Origin: Spirogloea muscicola
Taxonomy: Eukaryota; Streptophyta; Zygnematophyceae; Spirogloeales; Spirogloeaceae
Assembly (NCBI GenBank): GCA_009602725.1
Contig: WELB01000077.1
Coordinates: 502,393 to 533,406 of the forward strand
Reading direction: 5' to 3'
DNA: 31,014 bases
The position numbers and the translations under genes are program-made. Under the pieces are notes generated by a model. That model did no database searches and was not told the DNA's origin. It saw only the letters and a list, made by a program, of their open reading frames with translations. Positions 20,737 through 31,014 of the stretch are shown in pieces; position 1 is the first letter of the stretch, and every line of letters begins with the position of its first letter.

Positions 20737-23540
20737 TCAGGCGTCCAGTACTCTGTGGTACACCTGCCCCGAGCTGCGCTCTGCTTCTGCTCGGCCCCAT
20801 GTGACAAGGTATAGCCCTGCCAGAATCTGAATGCCACCCAGGACACTGCACAGGCTCAATCGCCAAACAATCTGCCGCTGTTAGCACATAGCTTCAGTAT
20901 CAGACAGTTAGGCATGTAGCTCCATGATGCGGGCCACTACTCTACAATGTCTGATAGCATCCACGCCTGCAAGAAAAACAGAATTTGCAAATTCATGTCC
21001 ACCGAGTATTGTGGCATTGGCATCAATTTGTGGATAACTTCCATCAATGTCCAAAACACAAACTGCAGGACTACAAGTCTTGATTTCACCTGCCCAGGTA
21101 GAGCGGACTCCCCAGGAACACAAGTGCAAGGAGCGCCGAGGACAGGGGCTGGATGGGCATGTACAGCGCAACCAGCGCAGGCCCAACCAGCTTGTTGGCC
21201 CAGGAAAGAAGCCCGTATGTCAGCGCAGACGCCACGAGGCCCTACAATACAGTAGGTGTTGCTTACATCAAACAGTGCTGACTGCAGCCATGAAAGGAAA
21301 AGCGACTGGGAAGTTGTATAGCAAACTTGTGAGCCATTATTGCCTACTCCCACAAGGAAGGAGCTTTTGCTTGTGGCTGCTATTGGCACAAGCAGAAAAG
21401 CAATCCAGATCATAACAAAGCCGCCAAGCCTGAGCTCCATCCAGAAAAGCTCTAGGTCCAAGGACTTTGTTGCTTCAGGGGTATGTTTCAGCAGAACGTA
21501 ACGCATGTCCAAGCACCAATGGGCAGTTGTCTTACTGCATAGCTGGCGGCTAGGAGCTCTGGAACAGTGAGGACCCACTTAGAGAGGTCCCTGGTTGCCA
21601 CAATGCCCACGAGGGCAACCAGCAACGCTCCGAAGCTGTACGAGTATGCTGTCACGGTGACCGGAGCGTCGTACTTGGCCAAGACGGACACCTGGCCTGT
21701 CACCAAGCCGTGAGCTTCTTTGAGCAGTCAATCCACCATCATCAGCAGCACAACGAGGCGCAATGGCAGAGGCGATTGCTTTGCATTTGTCATAGAAGGG
21801 TGGTGCAGAACAGATGAAGAAAGCAGAGAACCATACATTCAATCATGAAGCCAGACTTCACATACGCAGCAGCACTGACATCCCCAAGGACACCAAGGAC
21901 TCCAAGTGTAATACAAACTAAAGGTTGGGCATGAGCTTGGACACAGGTGTTGGATTGTGAAGGACCTGGATGGTGAGGTACATGGCCATGCAGAGGCAGT
22001 TGCCCACCAGGCACAGAACGCCAAGCTGCCGCCTGCTCAGTGGCAGCAGCGGCGCCAAGAGAGCAGCGCCTGGAGGATCTGCCGGTGCAATTGGTGGCCC
22101 AAACCAGCTATGGCTAGCTACAAAGCCGTCACTCTTGGCAGACGCCGGTCCTCCAGCAATCTGTGGACCCCGGTAGACAGCCATGGTAAGTGCCCCTAAC
22201 ACGCAGATCGCTACTCCCAGCAGCTTGGCCTGCCCGTCCCGCCGCTCTAGGTGGACGGTCTCCATTCTGCAGACATTGAGCACCTAGTTAACTTCTGGCA
22301 CCGTGTATCGCCAAAAAGCACTAGCATGCGCTGCCCGAGTCCCAGTACCACAGACCTAGACCCTAGATTACAAGTTACAATGTACATCCCCAGGGGAGCT
22401 GACACACTTATGGGCAGGCTCGCTTGCGAGCCCCTCGCAAATCAATGTGCTAATCTAGCATCCTAAAGTGACGCATAGCACACTACCAACACGCATATAC
22501 AATGCTGCTGCTACAGACTCCAAGATTGTGTGAAGCTCTAATTGTGACCGTGACCTCAACCTCTGAGTTCTTGATTTTCTCTGGCCATCTGACTTAGAAG
22601 AGCAGGCCTGACTTCCCAATGTAGATACCACGTGGCTGAGGAGTCGGAAGTGCTCATACTCGGCCTGTGCGTGGTCACCGCGGCTCACCTTGTCAGCAGC
22701 GCAAGGGCAAAGGTGAAGACAGGGATGGCCGGCTGCAGCGCGGCAGCGTAAGCAGGCGACGTGAGGTCTAGCCCGAGCATGAAGAGCAGCTGGTTTCCGA
22801 GGACCCTGCCATTGGAGAGTGAGGGCCAGAGCCACAGGAGCTCACTCGGGAGCTTCGCTTCTGCTTCGCTTCTGGGCTCTGGGCATTATAATCCTAACGA
22901 TTGCTATCAACCTAATTGCAATTCCTTTACCACTTACTGTGAAGCAGCAAGCGTAGGACCTGAGCCCGGAGTCCTACGACTGAAACCTGGAAGCCAAGCC
23001 CCTAATATTGAACCCTTACGGCTGATGTGGCCCTGCCGGGACCTCGGCCAGGCCCCACAGACGACTTGCTCCAGCTCCGAGCCCATCAATCAGAAGCCGT
23101 GCATGAGAGCATCGTGGGTCCGCCTACAGTACACTGACCCTCACCCGGTGCACCCGAGGAGCGCCAGGAGCGGCAGCAGCGGCCGCGGCACCGCCGGCTT
23201 TCCCCTGCGCAACGGCGGCTGCGGCGGCTCAACGGCAGCGAATCACGACATGGGTGCTCGGAACTCAGGGCAGAATTAGGGTTTAGGGGTCAGGGTTTGG
23301 GTCTCCGGGAGCGGCGGCGGCGGCGGCGGCGGCGAGTGCGGACCTCTCGAGCGCGGCGGCGGCGGGCGCGAGCGCGGCGGACGCGATGGCGTCGCGCCAG
23401 GCGCAGAAGGGCAGCACGGCCACGCCGCCACTCAGCGCCAGCTTCCCGACGACGTGGTACCCGCCGTACGCCAGCTGCGCGAACGCCAGCGCCGCGTGCA
23501 CGCGCCACGGCGGGCCCTCCGCCGCCGCCGCCGCTGCCAT
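20737..23540 (-). CDS. WAT1-related / EamA drug-metabolite transporter (7 exons)
   Basis: Members of this plant family (WAT1/UMAMIT, DMT superfamily) are membrane transporters with ten helices in two EamA repeats; known cargos include auxin and amino acids. The substrate here cannot be read from sequence. Exons (descending): 23540-23344, 23218-23145, 22805-22689, 22266-21966, 21691-21536, 21241-21090, 20845-20737; about 367 residues, the usual length. Family blocks: [20 protein letters not shown] (helix 1), [141 protein letters not shown]. Exon 4 carries an unusual Pro/Ala/Gly-rich loop before helix 6. Phases agree except exon 1 to 2, which is off by one nucleotide in the GC-rich stretch, so that junction is approximate. 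An upstream in-frame ATG lies at 23582. Confidence 0.87.
23276..23301 (-). other. telomere-like repeat / telo-box in transporter intron 1
   Basis: Plus strand TTAGGGTTTAGGGG followed by CAGGGTTTGGG; on the transcribed strand it contains AAACCCTAA, the plant telo-box. Two TTTAGGG-type units with degenerate neighbours, just 3' of exon 1 and next to the (CGG)n tract at 23312-23334. Confidence 0.6.
23312..23334. repeat. (CGG)n tract at the transporter exon 1 / intron 1 edge
   Basis: About 7-8 CGG units on the plus strand. The exon 1 donor (GTCCGC) lies just before it, so it is read as intronic. If the donor is wrong, it would encode an alanine run. Confidence 0.85.
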
Positions 23541-23719
23541 TGACACAGCGGCTGGTGTGTCCACTTCAGAAGTCCCTCTCACCCTTTTTTCTTTTCACTG
23601 TACTTGGCCACTCGAGCCCTTGATCTATGTACATCCTCCATCATCCATTTCAGCGTGCTGGCTCACACCCTTACTCGAAAGCTCTACTGTAGACTTCATG
23701 GCTGCAAAGGCCTTGCAAG

Positions 23720-25305
23720 TTAGCTGTAATACTTGGTCTCAGCGTTCAGAATGGACTCCCAGAAGCCATCATGATACCTAGGAATGCAGAAGCGCAAGAG
23801 AGCATGTGTTGTGTGAGCTGGTGTCTCTTTGTGCACTCCTGCCAATTGCATCATGCTGTCTTGCCACAGAAAAAGATGTGCCCTCCTGCCAATTGCATCA
23901 TGCTGTCTTGCCACAGAAAATCATCTCCTCTCGCTCTTCATTACACCACTCTCTTAGTCAACCTCTAAATCCACATAAAAAGTGTCGAATGTGTCATCCA
24001 TTGTCAGTCCCTTTCCTTCTACAACACCTTCACCATTGAGTACATTCTTTGATGTGGTGTTCAATGAGGTATGACTTCTGTAAGTGTACAGAGGTTGATG
24101 CACGGAGACTCAAGACTCCACTTGCCACCAGTCAGCAGTGCAGCGCTCCTGTTTGTCTGGCAAGTCAACAGAGTTTCCTGCAAATCAGGTTCACAATATT
24201 GAATCACAGATCTGCTGTAAGGAAGTCCTCTAACAAACGTCACCAACAGGACTAGAGGCTTCTATACTACAAGAGACGCACAGTGCACAGCACCATGCTT
24301 ACGAAGGGCTCTCAGAGTGGAGTGATAAGTTTGTCACATCAAGGAGGGGACCAACCCCCTCAAGCTGTTGGGACACAATAGTCATTCATCACTGAGCCCC
24401 CCTAGCAATGACCCTATGTGTATCGGCCCAAGATCAGTCACTCAAGCTTACATAGTGGAAAAGTGGTCGCATAGATCTGCATAGGACTAAGAGCTGCCAA
24501 TCATTTGTAAGAAAGGGGATACAGTAGATGCTTACTTCTGCTGCAGGACAAGCTGGCCCATAACTCTTCCCGTGCCAAAGCAGGCCGTGTGCAGCCCAGA
24601 TCCTCACCCTCAGGCTACTGGTGCCCTTGAATAGTTGCATGAGGAGAGCTTGGCAGATGCAGAGCTTGATCAAAGTGCAGCAGATAGGGTGACTGCTGTA
24701 TTGTGTATTGGGCACCCGTCTGGTGAAGCTTGTGTTGCTCTCCTGTAATTTGTAATCAGCCACTGCGGCTGTCAAGAGCCAGATTGGAGCAGCTCCTGTG
24801 ATACACTCCAGGATGGTGCCTCGATAATGCCTCGAGAATGCCTCAATAGTCAATCACATTGGGGCAGCTGCATCGAAAACTTCGACGTGGGGTGCATGGG
24901 CCGCACGGATGATGGGTCTCCGAGTGACTGCAATGTCGTTCGGAGCTCCACGATAGCTCGCTAAGACAAACCTTTGCCGCCTCTTCGTGTCTTGCCCAAC
25001 AAGGCTGTGATGCGTGGCTGGCATGGGCACTGATTTGCTGAGGAGCTGATATGCAACTGCAGAACTCCTCTGCCATTGCTCAGCCGTCCCTCCTCACACA
25101 TGCCTGCCAACTCAGGAGTGAGCCACGTGTGGCACACATATCGATGGCATTCTTCACCTGGTCGCAGGCTTGGTGCATGCATCAGCAACCTCAGCCACAA
25201 CATCCGAGTGTTCACTCGGACGTTGACATTGCGCCGGTTCTGCAGCAGCACCAGACACGTGATGACCTGCGGGGACACCTCCAGCCGCGTCAGTCTTCCA
25301 GGGTC
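23720..25305 (-). CDS. unidentified multi-exon gene (tentative model, 5' end unresolved)
   Basis: A minus-strand gene is suggested by a phase-consistent chain of exons with GT-AG introns of 101-358 nt, like its neighbours: 25305-25279, 25157-25112, 24960-24907, 24795-24716, 24614-24536, 24177-24117, 23777-23720. This gives 134 residues to a TAA. The last two exons are the best supported; they join to read SVDLPDKQERC, TADWWQVEY and HDGFWESILNAETKYYS. Upstream pieces include RLTRLEVKNAIDMCATRG and a hydrophobic stretch APIWLLTAAVADYKL. I recognise no family, and other exon choices fit the upstream part too. The 5' exon is probably in the GC-rich region at 25.7-25.9 kb, where a frame reading WRRDGRRWPS is open, but I could not connect it. 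Confidence 0.4.
23836..23920. repeat. 38-bp exact tandem duplication
   Basis: Identical 38-bp copies at 23836-23873 and 23883-23920, separated by 9 bp (period 47). Each includes TGCCAATTGCATCATGCTG. It lies in the last intron of the unidentified minus-strand gene. Perfect identity implies a recent event. Confidence 0.95.
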
Positions 25306-26585
25306 CTGTATCCATGTCTAGGACTCAGGTTGACAGCTTAAGGGTGCATCACGATGCGAGAAAGAGGACACTGGGTCGCCGTCTTCACGCAAATAACACA
25401 TCAGTGAAAGTCCAGCGTTGGGATCCAGTCGCCTAGGCATCAAAGGCATCTCTCTTCTGCTCCCGCTGTACAGAAGAGACTGACAGTTGACTGGCCTTGC
25501 CATGTCCGCAGTCGTCACCGTCCATCAAGGTCACTGACCACCATCAAACCTCGAAGCAAGCCCTGAGCTGGGATGGAGCATGGGGCTCGCTATGGGCGCT
25601 GTGGCTCGACCAAAGCCTTGCCTCCAGGCACCGGCCGTCGGCAAGGTCCGCTCGCGGTGCCGGTGCGGCGAGGCCAGCGACGGCGGCGAGCGTCGTCACC
25701 GGCCACTGCGGGAGGCTATCGAACGCTCCATGCCAGAGAGCCCAGTCTCGCAGACCCCCGCGCTTGGCCAGCGCCAAGGACCGGCGCTTGGCCAGCGCCT
25801 GCCATCACGTCGCCAGAAGGTACCATTCACCCGCTCGCCAAAGCCGTCGCCGCCGAGCACGCGCGGCGCCGCAGCGTGCGGCGGCTTTGGCGCCGCAGAC
25901 TGCGCCGGGCGCGCCGGCCCGCTTAGTGCCAGCTGACGGGTCTGCTAGACGGTAGCCACTGCCGATAAGAGATGGTTAACCAACACCGCTAAGTGGGAGC
26001 TGGCTGGTCTGCTGATTTAACGACTGCTGATAAGTCACCGATACATGAATCTTCTTCTCGTGAAACGGGAAGCTCGGGCGCCGTCCGATGCCACCATCGG
26101 AGGGCGCTGCGGAGCGCTCAGGAGCTCCACGGGACGGAGAAAAGGCGTGAGGCGGCCACGCGGCCAGATCGCTTCCGTGAGCTAATGCCAGAATCGGGCG
26201 GCTGCGATGTTGGACATCCGACGGCCAGCGCGTCTTAAGAGTCCGCATCGGACGGTCAGTGGCGAACCAAGCGGGCCCCGCCCCCGCCCCCGGCTAAGTG
26301 CCCGCGCAATCAGTACAGTCGCGGAGCGGGCGCGCGGAGGCCGCCGAGCTCCGCGCGGCAGCCATGGCGCCCCCGGGCCGCGCCGCCGCCGNCGATCAGG
26401 TGCGGTTGCACAGCGCCGCTCTCCCGCTTTCGCTGCGCAGCTCGGCCGCCGGCAATGCCTCGCCATCGCCATGAGCCTCGCCGGCAGCCGCCGTCGCCTG
26501 CGCTTGCCGTGGCCGCGTCGAGGCCAAGCTCTGCCGTGGCGGCCGCCGGCAGCCCTGCGCCTCAGCAGCCCCGACCATTCTGCTC
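25306..26585. other. region between the unidentified gene and CYC1
   Basis: It is likely to include the missing 5' exon or exons of the minus-strand gene (25.3-25.9 kb) and the CYC1 5' flank. From 26.25 kb on it is strongly GC-rich. An unresolved base (N) lies at 26392. Long frames run through 26207-26896 but are out of phase with cytochrome c1 and show no family motif. I see no other feature. Confidence 0.45.
25760..25799. repeat. 24-bp period repeat in a GC-rich region
   Basis: GCGCTTGGCCAGCGCC occurs at 25760-25775 and 25784-25799. Each copy is itself close to an inverted repeat (GGCGCTGGCC-type). The period is a multiple of three, so it would be tolerated in coding sequence. It may belong to the 5' exon of the unidentified gene. 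Confidence 0.8.
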
Positions 26586-28730
26586 ATGCTCATACGACGC
26601 GATCAGGGCTCGCAGGCGCTCCCGGCGGTGGCCGCCGCCGCGAGCACCTCACACAGCGGCGGCAGCGAAGGCGAGGCCCCGCCCCACGGCGCGGCGTGGA
26701 CCGCCGCGGCCGTGCTCGGCGGGGCGCTAGCCGGCATCGGCGGCCTGGCGGGCGTGGCGTACGCCGACGAGGCGGAGCACGGGCTGCACCCGCCGCACTA
26801 CCCCTGGCCGCACCAGGGCATCCTCAGCTCCTTCGACCACGCCTCGTGAGCCGCGCTGCCCCGCGCCGCCCTGCGCGGCGAGGTCTCGGTGCTTGACTTG
26901 CCGATCAGAACTCACAACAAGAGAGGTGCTAAGTCCTTGCTTCGCCAGTATTTCTAGTTGACTTTTCCGTAAGTGAATGCGGGTAAGGTTGTAAGTGTAA
27001 GTGTAAGTGTGAGTGGTTTGTTTCCGTTAGTGGTCCGTTATTGGTTCAATGACTGCTTTCCGCTAGCAGAAGATATGACCTGTGACAAGCAAAGGCCGGG
27101 ACTCGACGCTGAAGCGCTCGTCCTGAGCTTGGTGGGTGCAGCATCCGGCGCGGCCACCAGGTGTACACGCAGGTGTGCGCGGCCTGCCACAGCATGCAGT
27201 TGCTGGCCTTTCGCGACCTCATTGGCGTCGCGTACACCGAGGACGAGGTGAAGGCCATTGCGTCGGAGATCGAGGTCGAGGACGGGCCAAACGATGAGGG
27301 CGAGATGTACACCCGCCCAGGCAAGCCAAGCGACCGCTTTCCGAGCCCGTATCCCAACGAGCAGGCTGCACGTGCTGCTAACGGCGGCGCCTACCCACCA
27401 GACCTCAGCCTCATCACAAAGGTCAGCCTCACAACCCTAGCAGTCAGCAAACTTCTGCTAGAGGAGCTCTTGGATATTCCTGATGCGAAGAGCTTATTAC
27501 ATCCTGCATAGGAGGCATTAGCTGCACTTCAGAGGCAGCTGGTCCTTAAGCTTGTCACATGTCAGTGCCACCTTCTTCCTCTACAAGTGCAGATGAATAC
27601 GATGATGGATTTCCTGGGATTGTGAGAGCTCACAGGACTCTCTCTTTGACTTGCTTGTTTCGTATCAATTATCAAATCTCACCCATTCCTCGACATTTGA
27701 TTTTCTGCTCAGGCGAGGCACGATGGGCAGAACTATGTATTCGCGCTCCTCACTGGCTACCGCGAACCCCCTGCCGGAGTATCGGTATGCACCCCAGACA
27801 AGCTGATCTCCACCTCAAGGATATGAGATTTCTGGGGTGTTACTGTGCTTCGGAGCTGCAACCTTGGTGCACCAGATGGAACTCTTTGGGCAGCATATGA
27901 AGAGAAGCAACTGCCCTCCTCTGATCTTGCTGTTGGCGGTTTGGGTTGCTGGTGCTGGTTGCTGCACAGGTTAGGGAGGGCCTGCACTACAACCCCTACT
28001 TCCCAGGCGGCGCAATTGCCATGCCGAAAATGCTCATGGACGGTGGTGTTGAGTACGAGGATGGAACTCCGGCAACCGAGTCTCAGGTGCAGGCTCAGCC
28101 CAGGAGCCCATTGGATGTTTGAGCCTCGTTTCATTGGCGCCATTCTCGGTCAACCACAAGTTGATGCCCCTCGCTGCACGGCACTGTGTCCTCTGCTCAG
28201 TGGCAGCCCTGTGTAGGTTCACTGAAAACTGCGAATTGGGGTCACTGGTGCTGAGCTGCAGATGGGCAAGGACATCACCACATTCCTCGCCTGGGCTGCC
28301 GAGCCCGAGATGGACGAGCGCAAGTTGGTGGGCTTGCCGTACCTATACTTCATAGACGTCAGACCCCCAGTCTGGGCGTAGTCTTAGCTTGCATGGATCC
28401 CATTTATCTCTGGGCTTTGCTCTCTGCATCTCGCGCATGAACATGGTTGAGAAGACATGCTAGTGGTGCGCTGGTGGTGTATGGTGCTGGTACTATCCTG
28501 TCAGACAGCGAGGAGCAGCAAAGCACAGTGTCAGAAGTGTTCAATGCAATGTTGATGTCAAGCATGGCACCTCTCTGTCTGACCCAATGTGTGGGCGTGC
28601 ACGCTGTGTGCAGATGGGGCTCAAGTGGATATTCGTGCTGTCGCTTGTATACCTGACGACCATCTATTACAAGCGGTGGAAGTGGGCCCCCCTTAAGTCA
28701 CGGCGTCTCATTGTCGATGCCATCAACTAG
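26586..28730 (+). CDS. CYC1: Cytochrome c1, mitochondrial complex III haem protein (6 exons)
   Basis: Cytochrome c1 passes electrons from the Rieske protein to cytochrome c in the bc1 complex of the inner mitochondrial membrane. Exons: 26586-26845, 27142-27421, 27713-27784, 27970-28086, 28262-28327, 28614-28730; all phases agree, 303 residues, normal for the family. Residues 1 to about 60 form a bipartite presequence: a short Arg-containing start, then the sorting helix [20 protein letters not shown]. Mature blocks: [33 protein letters not shown] with the covalent haem site CAACH at 99-103, [52 protein letters not shown] with axial Met 222, and the C-terminal anchor [20 protein letters not shown] at 268-287. 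The ATG at 26586 is the first after an in-frame stop near 26470. Intron 1 contains a run of donor-like motifs. Confidence 0.97.
26969..27014 (+). promoter_or_regulatory. cluster of 5' splice-site motifs inside CYC1 intron 1
   Basis: GTAAGT occurs at 26969, 26991, 26997 and 27003, with GTAAGG at 26983 and GTGAGT at 27009. The last four form a 6-bp tandem. They sit 124-164 bp into intron 1 (26846-27141), downstream of the real donor GTGAGC. All are as good as or better than that donor, so they could compete for U1 binding. Function is inference; a simple microsatellite is the alternative. Confidence 0.5.
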
Positions 28731-29113
28731 GCAACTCGCAAAAGCGCGCCCAGTTGTAGGCGTGGCTGGAGCAGGGCCATGATGAATACGCTTCATGCAA
28801 TGTGGCAGAGAAGGCTTGTCATGCTTCCAGCTGCTTGGCTGGTAGAGTGCTGTCGAGTTATTACTGAAATGCGCATGCGGCACGCTACCAATGTATATGG
28901 TGGCAAAAAATTAACAATGAACACAATGAGGACGATACAGGTTCCTGTTCACGCATGTGAGAATGCTGTGCTGTTGCTGCATAAAGCTGCAGGATGATGG
29001 CACAGTTGTCTAAGCTACCAGCCGCAGCTGGTTGTCAAATGACACAATTGAGTAGCTTAGTAGAATTTCCCTCTACAGAGCTACCCAAACCGGCTGTGTG
29101 GATGTGTGTTGAA
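28731..29113. other. convergent 3' spacer between CYC1 and the DUF1995 gene
   Basis: About 0.38 kb between two converging stops, lower in GC than the exons and presumably both 3' UTRs. No terminator, RNA gene or repeat was recognised. Confidence 0.5.
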
Positions 29114-31014
29114 TCATGCTGCAGGCAGGATTTCAAGTGCGACCTGCTTAAGTGATGGCATGACATCCTGTGAGTGCACAAGATCCAAGCCGCGCCGGCC
29201 CTCGCGCAGCACCTGCCAGGGGCCTGGGTACACTCTGCGCAATATTGGCAGTGGGCGACCATGAGCCCGTGGCCTAGCTGCATGGCAACCTTGGGGTAAG
29301 GGCTTGTGAAGTGTCCAGGTTTCAGTCACTCAGCTTGGCCAAGCAAGTAGAGTCAAATGGAGCAGGTAGGAGCTGCCAGGCTCACGTGCAGAGTGTGGGG
29401 CGTAGTTCAGCACCTGAAGAGCTTGCCGCCACGGCTGCCTTTGAAGTTGTGAAGGTAGCAAGCAGCCTCCAAGCGCGGGAGGAAGCTCTTGGCCAAGCGC
29501 CCGAGCTTCGGGTAGAAGAACGCCGGGTAGTCTGTGAGACGTCAGCAGCGTGAGTAGTCAAGAGCCTGCAAGCTGTGTTTGATGACGGGTCTGTGAGCAG
29601 AGGGCATGCTTGGTGGTGCCTCTGCAGAGCGGGAGCCTACAGCCGCTACGGATGCGGTCCAGCTCGCCATTGAAGATGATGATCGGCTTCCCAGCAGGTC
29701 CAGCGGCTGTGCTCCACAAGTCCTCCACAGCAAGTATCTCTGGCCATGCCCGCGGCTGCCCCACTCAGATGATTGCAATAATCTTCATGCAGGGAAGCAC
29801 GATGTGGAGCACAAAGAGAGGGAGCGAGCGGGGAGGAGCAAGAAGGATTGAGCAGAGTTCCATGCACATGCCAAGAGCTTATGATGGTGAAATACTCCAG
29901 ACATCGTTAATTTGAGCATGCAGAATAAACAAAGATGGGCAGACTTGGGGGTCTGGCCAGAGAGGGGTCAAGGAGTCAAGTGAGGTATGAAGAGGGTGGC
30001 ACGGACATAATAATCGAGGGACGCAGCAAGCGCACCATTGACGTTGAAGTGGGGGTAGGCAGCAATGAAGACCTCGTCAGTGTCGCGCACACGATCCTCC
30101 ATGCGCAGCTTCTTCCCAAACCCAATGTCTTCAAAGCCAGTGACCTTTGTAAGATAGTCCAGCTGGAACTTCGTGCCGCTGAAAATCCCTTGCCGCGCCG
30201 ATGCCACCTCGTTCACGTCAGGGAAGAACTGCAGCACCGCTGGCGGCGGCGTCAGCAGTATAAAATTTAATGGTCTGCACTTTCATCTCTTCTGAAGGAG
30301 CATACATTACGCTTTGTTCATGGTACATTCGTCCTGAGTGCTGAGCTCTGTAACTCATGTAACTAACATAGAAGTGTGTCAAGGCGACTGGGTGCAGCCA
30401 CAACGGCGCTCACAATGCGGACGCTGGCTGGCCGCCGCGAGAAGATGCGGCAGAAGTCGCGGATGTGGCCGACGCTTTCGGTCATCTCCACGCCACCTTC
30501 CGCATCACCTGCAGCGCCAGCAGAAGTGGTGTCAAGCACCCATCACAGCAATTGGCATGACACTCCCTATTTAAGGTTAGGGCCTCTTTATCCACTCCAG
30601 TGGTACTAACTCCTGCCCTTGCAAGCTTCTCGGGATGTGGCCCTGAAGTCGGGCCGCTGGCTGCTGCCGAGGCCTTGCCCAAAAACCGGCTGAGCGCATG
30701 GGCATAACGCTCGGGCATTTGAACTCCAGACCTCTCGTGAAGGAATGCACATAAGACTCGGCGAGACAGGAGCGCTGACCTTGCACGGAGTCCAGGCCAG
30801 CGGTCGGGAACTCGATCTCCTGCAGCGCAGCAATGGCGGCAGGCCGCCCGGCTGAGGCTCCCGCACTGACCGGCGCGAACAGCCAGTGCCGCCGCTGGCA
30901 CGGCAGTCGCCACGCGGCCAAGTGGGCGCTGGTCGACCCACCAGCAGCTTCTTGCCGTCGCGCAGCGCCGCGTCGGCCGCCGTGCGCGCCTGCGGACGGC
31001 CCGCCGGCGGCGCC
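29114..31014 (-). CDS. DUF1995-domain protein, probably chloroplast (5' end cut by the window)
   Basis: DUF1995 is found in plant and algal plastid proteins, including LPA3-type photosystem II assembly factors and some chloroplast adenylate kinases; its biochemical role is unclear. Visible exons (descending): 31014-30942, 30819-30780, 30508-30414, 30228-30036, 29739-29641, 29531-29414, 29234-29114. All phases agree, with about 245 residues visible. Blocks: ARTAADAALRDGKKLL, EIEFPTAGLDSVQ, GHIRDFCRIFSRRPASVRI, FFPDVNEVASARQG, GTKFQLDYLTKV, EVFIAAYPHFNVNEILAVED, KPIIIFNGELDRIRSGYYPA, FYPKLGRLAKSFLPRLEAA, YLHNFKGSRGGKLFRRVYPG, PWQVLREGRRGLDLV. This is essentially the whole domain. The transit peptide and start lie beyond 31014. 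No adenylate kinase motif is visible in this part. Exon 30228-30036 contains an internal GTCACT that looks like a donor, but domain continuity argues against its use. Confidence 0.88.

Noticed and set aside
24303-24476. Extra small exons (24476-24452, 24364-24303, 24266-24244) for the unidentified gene
   Set aside because: They fit in phase but need a 36-nt intron and a 23-nt exon, out of line with introns of 100 nt or more elsewhere here. The model with fewer exons was preferred.
26396-26472. Minus-strand frames with an N at 26392 as a divergent gene start
   Set aside because: No family motif and no splice-linked downstream exon; they appear as GC-driven open frames in the CYC1 5' flank.
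26207-26896. Plus-strand open frame of 229 codons
   Set aside because: It overlaps the cytochrome c1 first exon in another frame. The 26586 frame is the one that splices to the haem-binding exon.

Overview
The window is nuclear DNA from a photosynthetic eukaryote, most likely a chlorophyte green alga, possibly a trebouxiophyte (the class is an inference). The gene content is plant-like and plastid-bearing: VIPP1, a DUF1995 protein, a plant-type EPSIN and a WAT1-type transporter. It also carries eukaryote-only genes: KRI1, the proteasome ubiquitin receptor RPN13 and mitochondrial cytochrome c1. Genes have about 6-12 exons, with introns mostly 100-500 nt and almost all GT-AG. First exons and 5' flanks are very GC-rich and carry CCG/CGG triplet runs; introns and 3' regions are near 50% GC. 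Long open frames inside single exons are therefore mostly shadows, so genes were rebuilt exon by exon from splice sites, phase continuity and family motifs. LAYOUT: 1-117 (+) tail of an unidentified gene; 1290-5668 (-) KRI1, ribosome biogenesis; 6555-10121 (-) RPN13/ADRM1; about 1.7 kb of repeat-rich spacer; 11785-14718 (-) VIPP1, thylakoid membrane maintenance; a 1.2 kb divergent spacer with a GC-rich tandem repeat; 15930-20120 (+) epsin; 20737-23540 (-) WAT1/EamA-type transporter, convergent with epsin; 23720 to about 25305 or beyond (-) a gene I could not name; 26586-28730 (+) cytochrome c1; 29114-31014 (-) DUF1995 protein, truncated by the window edge. The genes serve different housekeeping processes (nucleolus, proteasome, plastid, endomembrane, mitochondrion) and I see no sign of an operon or a defence or biosynthetic cluster. 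Convergent pairs are epsin/WAT1 and CYC1/DUF1995. Divergent pairs are VIPP1/epsin and the unknown gene/CYC1. REPEATS: the spacers at 5.9-6.5, 10.2-10.9 and 14.9-15.1 kb share a dispersed sequence family, including one 304-bp segment with perfect 14-bp terminal inverted repeats that looks like a MITE. The less ordinary signals are a GC-AG intron in KRI1 followed by a long pyrimidine tract, two opposed tRNA-like B-boxes in a KRI1 intron, a run of consecutive 5' splice-site motifs in cytochrome c1 intron 1, and single unresolved bases (N) in two GC-rich 5' regions, one of which affects the VIPP1 start. No wholly new multi-gene system is evident.
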